64,000 nucleotides of DNA from assembly GCF_002224365.1 (NCBI RefSeq), contig NZ_CP022437.1:992001-1056000 (forward strand), given 5' to 3'. The number at the start of each line of letters is the position of its first letter. Position 1 is the stretch's first letter. The notes beneath the pieces are model-generated. The model was not told the origin of the DNA and made no database searches. It saw only the letters and a program-made list of their open reading frames with translations. Source of the DNA: Virgibacillus necropolis. GTDB taxonomy: Bacteria; Bacillota; Bacilli; Bacillales; Amphibacillaceae. Below are positions 1 through 7,783 of this stretch, piece by piece. A program made the position numbers and the translations under genes.

Positions 1-1075
1 AGTAGAGGCATTAAAAATATGTAATAAAGCCGCGGTTGAAGCTGGTGCACCTGAAGGGATTATCGGATGGATTTCTAAACCATCTATGCCTGCAACAACA
101 GAGCTTATGAAACATAAAGATGTTGATTTAATTTTAGCAACGGGAGGTGGAGGACTTGTAAAAGCAGCCTATAGCTCCGGAAAGCCAGCTTATGGTGTTG
201 GTCCAGGAAATGTTCCTGTTTATCTAGAGAAATCGTGCAATGTTAAGCAGGCCGTCAAAATGGTCGTCGATAGTAAGACGTTTGATAATGGAACAATATG
301 TGCCACAGAGCAAGGCATTGTAGTTGATCAAAATATTAAAGAGGTAACGATACGAGAACTAAAAAATAGTGGTGCATATTTCTTAGACTCGGAAGAAAAG
401 AAAAAGATGGAAGATGTGATCTCCCCTTTAAGAGGAGGTAAATTAAACCCAAAAATTGTAGGGCGTACAGCTCCGAAAATCGCGGAGATGGCTGGTATTA
501 CTGTTCCGAATGATACAAGATTGCTTATTGCAGAAGAAAATCAAATCGGAAAAGATATACCATTTTCAATAGAAAAGCTAGCACCTATTTTCCCGCTTTA
601 TGCAGCAAAAAGTGAGGAAGAAGCTAAGAGAATTTGTCTTGAACTATTGGAACTTGGAGGTAGAGGCCATACCCTATCCTTACACACAAATGATGACAAG
701 GTAGCTAAGATGTACGGTCATGAAATGCCGGTTTCTAGATTAGTGGTTAACACACCTTCCAGTATTGGTGCGGTAGGCGCAACGACGGGATTAAAAGCCT
801 CAATGACATTAGGTTGTGGCTCTTATGGTGGAAACATTACTTCAGACAATATCACAGCCAGTCATTTGTTGAACATAAAGAGATTGGCTTATGGCATTAA
901 AGATGTAGAGATACCTAAGCCATCCGAAAATCGTGTAGTTGAAAGTAGTAACTCATCCGAATCAAATGAAATTGATGAAATTGTTGATCAAGTTTTTCAA
1001 AAGGTAGATACAAAAGATCTAGATCCACAAGTGGTATCAAAGATAGTGGAAAAGGTATTAAAACAATACCAATAA
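1..1075 (+). CDS. CoA-acylating aldehyde dehydrogenase of a microcompartment, 5'-truncated by the window edge
   Basis: The reading frame is open from base 2 with no start, so the N-terminus lies outside the window; about 357 codons are present. The protein oxidises an aldehyde to acyl-CoA with NAD. The catalytic Cys is in DNGTICATEQ (Cys codon at 299-301), a motif shared with AdhE- and PduP/EutE-type acetylating enzymes, and GPGNVP and the glycine-rich ATGGGG are cofactor-site segments. After the catalytic domain there is a polar Ser/Glu/Asn linker and then an amphipathic C-terminal helix (IDEIVDQVFQKV, then VVSKIVEKVLKQY) of the kind that targets cargo into BMC shells. It is followed after 19 bases by a shell gene. 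Function as a BMC core enzyme is well supported; the exact aldehyde is unknown because the signature enzyme is upstream. Confidence 0.92.
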   Translation, partial: VEALKICNKAAVEAGAPEGIIGWISKPSMPATTELMKHKDVDLILATGGGGLVKAAYSSGKPAYGVGPGNVPVYLEKSCNVKQAVKMVVDSKTFDNGTICATEQGIVVDQNIKEVTIRELKNSGAYFLDSEEKKKMEDVISPLRGGKLNPKIVGRTAPKIAEMAGITVPNDTRLLIAEENQIGKDIPFSIEKLAPIFPLYAAKSEEEAKRICLELLELGGRGHTLSLHTNDDKVAKMYGHEMPVSRLVVNTPSSIGAVGATTGLKASMTLGCGSYGGNITSDNITASHLLNIKRLAYGIKDVEIPKPSENRVVESSNSSESNEIDEIVDQVFQKVDTKDLDPQVVSKIVEKVLKQYQ

Positions 1076-1094
1076 AAATTAGGAGGAATTTAAA

Positions 1095-1391
1095 ATGGCA
1101 CTTAATGGCGCATTAGGAATGATTGAGACAAAAGGACTTGTAGCATCGGTAGAGGCAGCAGACGCAATGGTAAAGGCAGCAAACGTTAACTTAGTTGGAA
1201 AAATTCACGTTGGTGGCGGAATTGTAACTATCTTAGTAAGTGGAGATGTTGGTGCTGTAAAAGCAGCTACTGAATCAGGTAGTGCAGCAGCACAACGGGT
1301 AGGGGAGCTTTTATCCGTACATGTGATTCCACGTCCACACAACGAACTGGAAAGCATTCTTCCAAAAATTGAAGTGAATCAACAAAGTTAA
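1095..1391 (+). CDS. BMC shell protein, hexamer type (BMC-H, PduA/EutM-like)
   Basis: The 98-residue protein is a single BMC domain. It opens with [10 protein letters not shown] and continues [27 protein letters not shown] and HVIPRPH, all hallmark segments of PduA/PduJ/EutM. Six copies form the flat hexagonal tile whose central pore passes small metabolites. The ATG is preceded by AGGAGG at 1081-1086. It sits between the aldehyde dehydrogenase and PduL in one operon and has a longer-tailed paralogue at 3027-3458. There is nothing unusual in its length. Confidence 0.96.
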   Translation: MALNGALGMIETKGLVASVEAADAMVKAANVNLVGKIHVGGGIVTILVSGDVGAVKAATESGSAAAQRVGELLSVHVIPRPHNELESILPKIEVNQQS

Positions 1392-1434
1392 TCTTTGAGT
1401 TTATGTGGAGTACAGTGAAAGTGAGGTTAGGTGA

Positions 1435-2097
1435 TTGAATCAACAAAGCCTAGACGAAATCGTTAAAGATGTGATTACTCAACTTCATAATAATAATGAG
1501 GGTTCTTCTAGCGGTATACCTATTGGTGTATCCGCTAGACACTGTCATTTGGACAAAATAGCGTTAGAGCGGTTATTTGGAGAAGGATACGAGCTTACCA
1601 AAAAAGCAAACTTGGGACAGCCAGGCCAGTTCGCTAGCAACGAGACTGTCACCATAGTTGGGCCAAAGGGAAGCATTGAAAAAGTAAGGATTTTGGGTCC
1701 GTTGAGGAAGTCATCGCAGGTTGAGGTAAGTCAAACTGATGCCTTTAAGTTAGGATTAAAACCTCCTATACGCGACTCAGGCAACTTAAGTAACTCTTCG
1801 CCCATAACTATCGTAGGGCCAAAAGGAAGTATATTCCTTCATGAGGGTTTGATTATAGCTCAAGCACATATACACATGAGCCCTGAGAATGCAGAACACT
1901 ATGGTGTACAAAATGGTGAACATGTAAGGGTTAAGGTTGGTAATGAAAGAAGACCCATACAGTTCGAGAAAGTTCTTATCCGTGTATCCAAGAAGTATAA
2001 GTTGGAAATGCATATCGATACTGATGAAGCAAATGCCGGGATCGTAAAAACAGGCAATTATGGCGAATTATTAAAAGCTGGTAGTTCTTATGATTGA
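1435..2097 (+). CDS. pduL: Phosphate propanoyltransferase/phosphotransacylase of PduL type
   Basis: This enzyme converts acyl-CoA and phosphate to acyl-phosphate and recycles CoA inside the microcompartment. Two PduL half-domains are visible, each with a zinc-binding histidine segment: SARHCHLD near residues 33-40 and QAHIHMS near 142-148. The repeated VGPKGS turn marks the duplicated barrel. The first 19 residues (LDEIVKDVITQL) form an amphipathic helix followed by a Gly/Ser/Asn linker, which is the usual PduL shell-targeting peptide. The chosen start is TTG at 1435, with GAGG and AGGTGA just upstream; no in-frame ATG precedes the helix. It overlaps the next gene by 8 bases. Confidence 0.93.
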   Translation: MNQQSLDEIVKDVITQLHNNNEGSSSGIPIGVSARHCHLDKIALERLFGEGYELTKKANLGQPGQFASNETVTIVGPKGSIEKVRILGPLRKSSQVEVSQTDAFKLGLKPPIRDSGNLSNSSPITIVGPKGSIFLHEGLIIAQAHIHMSPENAEHYGVQNGEHVRVKVGNERRPIQFEKVLIRVSKKYKLEMHIDTDEANAGIVKTGNYGELLKAGSSYD

Positions 2098-2740
2098 CAA
2101 AAAAGTAATCGAAGAGATTGTAGTAAATATTTTAAAAAAAGAAGGGATTACGAGTAAGGGTGCTAAACCAACCTTACTCGTGATTTGTTCAGAGGATCCG
2201 GAAGAGAACACACTTGAAATCTTGAGACAACATTGGAGAATCACTATTCTAGATCCAGCAAACGATGAAGTTCCTTTTGGTACTAATCAAGCTGTTTTCT
2301 TAGATGTAAATCAAGATTTATTAGTGAAAGGTGCCCTAGGAATTGCTGATACGAAGGAGAGTTTATTTTTTTCTAAGTTGGTGATGCAAGAATCTAAAAT
2401 CCAATTTGTACCTAGTGCAGCATTAAACTGGTTGTTACACAGTAGTGATGGGTATCCATCCAATTCAAGCTATAAAGATTTACTGAGTAATTATTGTGAA
2501 ATCCTTAGGGGATTCGGTGTTTCCTTTCTAAGCATCGAAGAAATTGTACCTGAAGAGGTTCCAACAACCTTTTACGCTCAAAAGAATATTCCAAACTACG
2601 AAGGAAAATTACTTACTCAGGATGTAGTAAAGACATGGCAAAAAAAAGAAATTTATATCACAAAAAAAACAATTGTAACACCTCTCGCCAGAGATGTAGC
2701 AAGAGAATTAAAAATAGAAATTCACAAGAGTGAGTCATAG
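2090..2740 (+). CDS. Microcompartment-associated protein of unknown function
   Basis: The 216-residue product is not assigned to an enzyme. Its first 19 residues (KVIEEIVVNILKKEG) are an amphipathic helix very like the targeting helices of the neighbouring PduL and aldehyde dehydrogenase, which suggests that it is lumenal cargo. The middle has a flavodoxin-like alternation of strands and helices. The C-terminus ends TPLARDVARELKIEI, a segment I associate with small conserved proteins of ethanolamine and propanediol operons (eut_hyp-like families); this match is from memory only. It overlaps pduL by 8 bases and precedes the vertex protein by 12, so it belongs to the BMC operon. Confidence 0.75.
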   Translation: MIDKKVIEEIVVNILKKEGITSKGAKPTLLVICSEDPEENTLEILRQHWRITILDPANDEVPFGTNQAVFLDVNQDLLVKGALGIADTKESLFFSKLVMQESKIQFVPSAALNWLLHSSDGYPSNSSYKDLLSNYCEILRGFGVSFLSIEEIVPEEVPTTFYAQKNIPNYEGKLLTQDVVKTWQKKEIYITKKTIVTPLARDVARELKIEIHKSES

Positions 2741-2752
2741 GAGGGACAACCA

Positions 2753-3034
2753 ATGATAGTAGGAGAAGTGGTTGGTAATATATGGGCGACACGCAAAGAA
2801 GAAGGACTAACCGGGCTAAAGTTCCTAGTAGTTCAACCTGACTCTTCCTTCTCGTCATTTAGTCCATCAACATTTGTCGCAGTTGATCGGATTGGAGCGG
2901 GTGTAGGTGACAAAGTCATGGTTACTAATGGAAGTTCAGCATCCCGCATTGATAACGTTCAACTGCCTATTGACTCACTAATCATTGGTATCGTTGATTC
3001 CGTAGAGGTAGAAAGGGGTGAAGGAAATGGCTAA
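2753..3034 (+). CDS. eutN: BMC vertex protein (BMC-P, EutN/CcmL family)
   Basis: The 93-residue protein begins MIVGEVVGNIWATRKEEGL, which is the canonical EutN/CcmL opening, and has the conserved segments LVVQP, AVDRIGAGVGDKVMV and GIVDSVEV. Pentamers of this family cap the twelve vertices of the icosahedral shell. GGAGG at 2741-2745 sets the ATG start. Its 3' end overlaps the following shell gene by 8 bases, implying coupled translation. It is the only vertex protein in the window. Confidence 0.95.
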   Translation: MIVGEVVGNIWATRKEEGLTGLKFLVVQPDSSFSSFSPSTFVAVDRIGAGVGDKVMVTNGSSASRIDNVQLPIDSLIIGIVDSVEVERGEGNG

Positions 3035-3458
3035 AGCATTGGGAATGATTGAAACAAGGGGGCTCATTGGTTCTATTGAGGCTGCTGACGTAATGGTAAA
3101 AGCTGCAAATGTAAATCTTGTTAAACAAGAAAAAATTGATGCTGCTTTGGTAACAATTCTAGTCGAGGGTGATGTAAGTGCTGTTCAAGCTGCTGTTGAA
3201 GCGGGTAGAGATGCAGCTCAAAGAGTGGGAGAGCTTGTTGCTCACTACGTAATTCCACATCCAGATGATCAAACTAGGGAAGTCCTTATGAAAGAGGATA
3301 GTCCTGAGCAAACAAAGGAAAGAAAAATTACAAAACCCCGAACAGCTAAAAAAAGTAAGCAGAAGTCTGAAACTGATAGCAAACAAAAACCAACCTTTAA
3401 AAATTCCTCATCATTTGAGGACGTTCCAAAGGATGAAACTAATAAAGAGTCAACATAA
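3027..3458 (+). CDS. BMC shell protein (BMC-H) with Lys/Ser-rich C-terminal extension
   Basis: Residues 1-90 are a BMC-H domain closely matching the 98-residue paralogue at 1095 ([40 protein letters not shown]). The remaining 50 or so residues are a low-complexity, charged tail rich in Lys, Ser, Thr and Glu. A GTG three codons earlier (3018) is in frame, but the ATG at 3027 has AAGGGG at good spacing and gives the family N-terminus, so 3027 was chosen. Tails of this sort occur on PduK/EutK-like shell proteins; here the tail has no recognisable metal-binding or nucleic-acid domain. Confidence 0.93.
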   Translation: MAKALGMIETRGLIGSIEAADVMVKAANVNLVKQEKIDAALVTILVEGDVSAVQAAVEAGRDAAQRVGELVAHYVIPHPDDQTREVLMKEDSPEQTKERKITKPRTAKKSKQKSETDSKQKPTFKNSSSFEDVPKDETNKEST

Positions 3459-3480
3459 GTAATGTAGTGGAGGTAAAATC

Positions 3481-4416
3481 ATGTCATTTGAGCGAAAAAA
3501 GTTTGCGGTCATCGGGGCCGGGTTTACCGGAACAACAACCGCCTTAATGATTGCGCAAAAAGAACTTGGTGATGTAGTTTTGGTGGATACCCCATCCATG
3601 AAAAATCCAACCAAAGGAAAAGCGCTGGATATGCTAGAGGCAAGTCCAGTCCAAAAATTTGATTCAAGTATTACCGGGACGTCTGATTATAAAGATATTC
3701 AAGATGCAGATATGGTCATAATTACGGCTGGAATTCCTAGAAAGCCAGGAATGAGTCGTGACGATTTGGTCGTAACCAATGCCAAGATTATTAAAGAAGT
3801 ATCTGAAAATATTGTCCGGTATGCCCCAGATAGTTATATTTTAGTATTAAGTAACCCAGTGGATGCGATGACATATGTATGCTATAAAGAAACCGGGTTC
3901 CCCAAAAATCGTGTGATTGGCCAATCAGGAGTCCTAGATACTGCCCGATTTAATACATTTGTTTCCCAAGAATTAGGAGTATCAGTAGAGGATGTTTCTG
4001 GGTTTGTATTGGGGGGGCATGGGGATAGCATGGTTCCATTAGTTCGCTATTCACATGCCGGTGGAATTCCATTGGAAAAACTATTATCGGAAGAGCAAAT
4101 CGGTTCTATTGTTGAAAGAACCCGTAAAGGCGGGGGAGAGATCGTTAACTTACTAGGACAAGGCAGTGCATATTATGCCCCGGCGGCTTCCCTGGTCCAA
4201 ATGGCTGAGGCGATTGTCAAAGACAAAAATAGAATTCTACCTTCTGTAGCATATCTTGAGGGTGAATATGGTTATGAAAATATATATTTAGGCGTTCCAA
4301 CTATACTTGGAGGAAACGGTATCGAAAGCATTATCGAAATTCCTCTAACATCTAAAGAACAAAAAGCCCTTGATGATTCGGCTAATGCAGTTAAAGATGT
4401 CTTGACACTAGTATGA
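3481..4416 (+). CDS. mdh: Malate dehydrogenase (LDH-like type) ending the BMC operon
   Basis: The 311-residue NAD-dependent 2-hydroxyacid dehydrogenase has the Rossmann motif VIGAGFTG, the substrate loop [11 protein letters not shown] (Arg at the specificity position favours malate/oxaloacetate over lactate), [20 protein letters not shown] and the catalytic GGHGDSMVP. It starts 22 bases after the shell gene, has its own GGAGG site, and is followed directly by the operon terminator, so it is transcribed with the BMC genes. Its place here suggests a role in redox balance of the compartment pathway. I see no clear targeting helix on it. It could also be the ordinary TCA-cycle enzyme caught in this operon. 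Confidence 0.88.
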   Translation: MSFERKKFAVIGAGFTGTTTALMIAQKELGDVVLVDTPSMKNPTKGKALDMLEASPVQKFDSSITGTSDYKDIQDADMVIITAGIPRKPGMSRDDLVVTNAKIIKEVSENIVRYAPDSYILVLSNPVDAMTYVCYKETGFPKNRVIGQSGVLDTARFNTFVSQELGVSVEDVSGFVLGGHGDSMVPLVRYSHAGGIPLEKLLSEEQIGSIVERTRKGGGEIVNLLGQGSAYYAPAASLVQMAEAIVKDKNRILPSVAYLEGEYGYENIYLGVPTILGGNGIESIIEIPLTSKEQKALDDSANAVKDVLTLV

Positions 4417-4429
4417 ATTATATAGAGTT

Positions 4430-4475
4430 AACCAAAGGCTGCCGACTTTTTCTCGGTAGCCTTTGGTTTTCTTTT
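4430..4475 (+). terminator. Rho-independent terminator of the BMC operon
   Basis: A 16-base stem (AACCAAAGGCTGCCGA paired with TCGGTAGCCTTTGGTT, one mismatch) has a loop of seven bases and a T-rich tail. It lies 14 bases after the mdh stop codon. Confidence 0.93.
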
Positions 4476-4573
4476 AATAAGGAGATCGAAAGAATAAATA
4501 CTTAAATTTCTAGTAAAAGAAGTAGATCCATTGTTTATAATATGGAAGAGTCCACCCAATAATCCAGTAGCGT

Positions 4574-5797
4574 CTATTTATACCACTGCCTAACTTTTTC
4601 ATCTGATGGCAAGAGATATGTTAAAATCCCAAGCAACGGAAGTAATGAGATAGCGATCATGGTAGTCGTCAAACCAAACAAATCAATCAGTGATCCGAGG
4701 GCAACTGAACCGATGGCACCCATGCCAAATGCTAATCCAACAATAAGACCTGACATCGTGCCAATTTTCCCAGGGACGAGCTCCTGTGCATAAACAACGC
4801 TTACCGAGAAGCTGGACATCAGCAAAAAGCCAATTGATGCTAACAAAATAATCGAACTAACTGGTCCGATATGAGGTAAAACTAAAGCAAGTGGGGCAGG
4901 TGCTAGCAATGAAATTAGAATGACATTTTTTTTGCCAAAACGATCTGCTAACGGGCCACCGAAGAACGTGCCAACCGCTCCCATAAATAAGAAGGTAAAA
5001 ACATATATTTGCGACTTTGCTATTGTTAGCCCATAATTCTCAATCGCATAGAACGCATAAAAATTAGAAATAGCTGCTGCATACCATGAACGAGCAAATA
5101 CTAGGAATACGAGAACAATTAGCGCATTTTTAATGGATCTTGACATTTTCTTGTCTGGCTTCCTTGCCGTGTGCCTTATATTATTATTGGAAAATGCCTT
5201 CATTTGAGCAGCATACCATTTTGAAATATGTATGAGAAAAAATACGGCAAGGGCTGCAATCAAGGTAAACCAAATTGCCCCAAACTGTCCCAATGGAACG
5301 AGAACTAAGGCGGTAATTAATGGTGCAAGCGCTTGACCTGAGTTCCCTCCAACCTGGTATATTGACTGGGCAAGCCCTCTTCGTGTACCTGCAGCAAGAT
5401 AGGCCACGCGTGAACCTTCCGGGTGAAAAATAGCTGAACCCAATCCAATAAATAATACACTGATGAGGATTGTCAAAAAATTGGGTGCCAGTGCAAGGCC
5501 AAGCATACCGAACATGCTGCTTGTGAGGCCAAGTGGCAGAGCATAGGGCATTGGACGTTTATCTGTGTATATGCCGATTAAGGGCTGCATGACAGATGAG
5601 ACCATATTTAATGTGAAGGTAATTAACCCAAGCTGGGTAAAGGTTAGCCCGAATGATTTTTCCAAAATAGGAAACATAGCAGGAATAACAGCTTGTAAGG
5701 AATCATTTAGTAAATGACACAATCCAATGATAAATAAAATAGGATAAACTGTTTGACTGGTAGTCGGTGGTTTTGATTTATTGTTCGTCTTCTGCAT
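4574..5797 (-). CDS. fsr: MFS exporter of the fosmidomycin-resistance (Fsr) type
   Basis: The 407-residue protein has about 12 predicted membrane segments. GLCHLLNDSLQAVIPAMFP near the N-terminus and the segment FHPEGSRVAYLAAG (family FHPEG motif) are typical of Fsr-like drug exporters, which pump fosmidomycin and similar compounds using the proton gradient. An upstream in-frame start exists at 5863, but the ATG at 5797 is preceded by AAAGGA and gives the normal N-terminus. It is monocistronic; the nearest upstream gene (GntR) ends in its own terminator. The actual substrate is not known. Confidence 0.88.
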   Translation of the reverse strand: MQKTNNKSKPPTTSQTVYPILFIIGLCHLLNDSLQAVIPAMFPILEKSFGLTFTQLGLITFTLNMVSSVMQPLIGIYTDKRPMPYALPLGLTSSMFGMLGLALAPNFLTILISVLFIGLGSAIFHPEGSRVAYLAAGTRRGLAQSIYQVGGNSGQALAPLITALVLVPLGQFGAIWFTLIAALAVFFLIHISKWYAAQMKAFSNNNIRHTARKPDKKMSRSIKNALIVLVFLVFARSWYAAAISNFYAFYAIENYGLTIAKSQIYVFTFLFMGAVGTFFGGPLADRFGKKNVILISLLAPAPLALVLPHIGPVSSIILLASIGFLLMSSFSVSVVYAQELVPGKIGTMSGLIVGLAFGMGAIGSVALGSLIDLFGLTTTMIAISLLPLLGILTYLLPSDEKVRQWYK

Positions 5798-6053
5798 GGG
5801 TCTTTCCTTTCTCTGCCTGGTTAAAAGTGTTACTGAAATTGATAGCCTTATCAGTTTCTGCATTACCGGTATTCACTATATTGAATTTTTTCCTAATTCT
5901 ATTCCATATAAATCATATCATTAATGGCAAGAGAATCAATTTACTATTTTTATTAAACGTGAAGTTGCTTCATTAAGGTAGTGAAGATCGAAATGAGGTT
6001 GAGAAGAAAGGGAAGAGAGTTTTAAAAAGGTATTATTACATTCACCCACCTGT

Positions 6054-6088
6054 AAATAAAGCCTCCAAACCAGTTTGGAGGCTTTATT
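6054..6088 (-). terminator. Terminator of the GntR gene
   Basis: AATAAAGCCTCCAAAC and its complement GTTTGGAGGCTTTATT form a near-perfect stem of about 15 pairs, just after the stop of the GntR gene on the minus strand. Confidence 0.85.
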
Positions 6089-6094
6089 GTTAAA

Positions 6095-6844
6095 TCACTT
6101 TAATTTAGTCTCAAATATTGAATCTAGTTTCTTGTATTCATTGTGGATGTTTAGGTTATCAATTGCGTGATCAAAGTGGTTCCTAAGGCAATTTTTTAAT
6201 TGTGAAAGATTTTTTTGTTTAAATAAGTCAATTATTTCAAGGTGTTCTTTGTAACCATAGGGTTGCTGTGAAGAATCTTCAAAATAGACATCGAATAGTA
6301 GTAGATAAATAGAGGTTTGCTTAATAAGCTTCTCGATAAACTCAGTCAAAAACTTATTTTCACATTTCTTAGAGAAAATCATATGAAAATCTTTGTTGGC
6401 ATCTAGATATCTGACTATATCTTTATTATCTAAAGCAGCTTTTTCTTTTATAACTATAGATTTCATTTCAATGTAGTCATCCTCGGTTAAGTTGTTCATC
6501 GAACGCTCAGCTGCCATGATTTCTAAACTTTTTCGTAGTTCATAGGCTTGCAAAATCTCCTCCTTAGATGGATTTGTAACAAAGGCACCCTTGTTAGGGA
6601 CGATATCTACTAAACCTTCACCAGCTAATAAATTTATTGCACTTCTAATTGGTGTTCTACTTACATTTAGTGTTTCAGAAATAGTATTTTCAACTAGTTG
6701 TTTACCGGGTGCAAGCTTTCTTGTTAAAATGGCCTCTTTTAATTGAGAATATATATATTGCTTCATGGACTCTTTCTTTTCTATTTTAATTCCTCCTAAT
6801 AAATCAAGTATTTTAGTGACAATTGGTATTTTCCTAATATTCAC
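6095..6844 (-). CDS. GntR-family regulator, FCD (FadR-like) subfamily
   Basis: An N-terminal winged helix-turn-helix (IYSQLKEAILTRKLAPG, then SRTPIRSAINLLAGEGLV) is followed by an all-helical FCD ligand domain with the metal-binding acidic and His pattern (residues about 100-235, including DANKDFHMIF and the late CLRNHFDHAI). It is divergent from the amino-acid ABC operon and so is likely its regulator. The GTG start at 6844 is taken; an ATG at 6766 would also begin right before the DNA-binding domain, and the true start is uncertain because the AGGAGG at about 6789 fits neither ideally. The ligand is probably the amino acid imported by the neighbouring operon or a product of it. Confidence 0.9.
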   Translation of the reverse strand: MNIRKIPIVTKILDLLGGIKIEKKESMKQYIYSQLKEAILTRKLAPGKQLVENTISETLNVSRTPIRSAINLLAGEGLVDIVPNKGAFVTNPSKEEILQAYELRKSLEIMAAERSMNNLTEDDYIEMKSIVIKEKAALDNKDIVRYLDANKDFHMIFSKKCENKFLTEFIEKLIKQTSIYLLLFDVYFEDSSQQPYGYKEHLEIIDLFKQKNLSQLKNCLRNHFDHAIDNLNIHNEYKKLDSIFETKLK

Positions 6845-6854
6845 TACATATAAA

Positions 6855-6865
6855 TTGTACTACAA
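6855..6865. promoter_or_regulatory. Candidate GntR operator in the divergent promoter region
   Basis: TTGTACTACAA is a perfect inverted repeat around one central base. FCD regulators commonly bind short TTGTnnnACAA palindromes. It lies between the regulator and the ABC operon, where it could serve both promoters. The assignment is inference. Confidence 0.5.
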
Positions 6866-6961
6866 TGTTGAACAACAAAACAAACCATTTTTTATTCTAA
6901 GGAAGGAGAATACAACTTAAAATGAATCCGCTTACAAATAATATGATGGAGGGTGGAAAAA

Positions 6962-7762
6962 ATGAAACGTTTTTATCAAATAGCCGTTATTTTGCTCGTA
7001 GTGTTAGTAATTACAGCCTGTAATAATAGTTCAGAACCTAGTGGGGATAAAAAGGAAAGTGTTCTTAATAAAGTAGAAGAGTCAGGAGTATTGCGGGTAG
7101 GATTTGAAGGAACATATCAACCCTTTAATTATTTAGATGATAACAATGAATACGTTGGATTTGATGTTGATATAGCCAATGAATTAGCAAACAGGCTTGG
7201 TGTTGAGGCAGAATTTATCGCTACTAAGTGGGATAGTCTTATTGGGGGGCTTAAAGCAGATAAATTTGACGTCGTTATTGGACAAATGACAGTTACAGAG
7301 GAGAGAAAAGAAAGTGTTGATTTTACAGATCCATATGTAGTAACAGGTTCGGTTTTAATAACAAGAGAAGATACAACTGATATAACCAAATTAGAGGATA
7401 TAAAAGGAAAAAAAGTAGGGGTAGGGGGAGGAACAACTTTCGAAGAGGTGGCTAACAGTGTTGATGGCGCAGAAGTTGTCTTGTATAAAGCTGTTACCGA
7501 CTACATTCAGGATTTAGTTAATGGAAGGCTGGATGTGATCATTAACGATCAATTGTTAATGAGCTACAACATAAAGGAAGAGGGACTTCCAATCAGAATA
7601 GCAAGCGATATTGTTAACAAAGATGAGATAGGTATGGCTGTTAAGAAAAACAGCCCCGAATTTGTTGCTAAACTAAACGAGGAATTAGCTGGAATGATTG
7701 AAGATGGCACGTACGCTGAAATTTACAAAAAGTGGTTTGATTCGGAACCGCTAGTAAAATAA
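6962..7762 (+). CDS. Amino-acid ABC transporter, substrate-binding lipoprotein
   Basis: A lipoprotein signal (VVLVITAC, Cys at about residue 20) precedes a family-3 solute-binding protein: LRVGFEGTYQPFNYLDD, GFDVDIANELANRLG, WDSLIGGLKADKFDVVIGQMT and DFTDPYVVTG are classic polar amino-acid binder segments. The ATG at 6962 has GGAGGGTGG upstream; the GTG at 6953 is less likely. It is the first gene of a four-gene operon with an enzyme, a permease and an ATPase. The ligand cannot be read from sequence; a basic or polar amino acid is the family expectation. Confidence 0.92.
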   Translation: MKRFYQIAVILLVVLVITACNNSSEPSGDKKESVLNKVEESGVLRVGFEGTYQPFNYLDDNNEYVGFDVDIANELANRLGVEAEFIATKWDSLIGGLKADKFDVVIGQMTVTEERKESVDFTDPYVVTGSVLITREDTTDITKLEDIKGKKVGVGGGTTFEEVANSVDGAEVVLYKAVTDYIQDLVNGRLDVIINDQLLMSYNIKEEGLPIRIASDIVNKDEIGMAVKKNSPEFVAKLNEELAGMIEDGTYAEIYKKWFDSEPLVK

Positions 7763-7783
7763 CGATAAGGGGGAGGCGAAACA

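Noticed and set aside
1786-2013. Minus-strand frames inside pduL and many other antisense frames of 60-150 codons across the window
   Set aside because: They lie wholly within strong sense genes, lack start signals and show no domain features.
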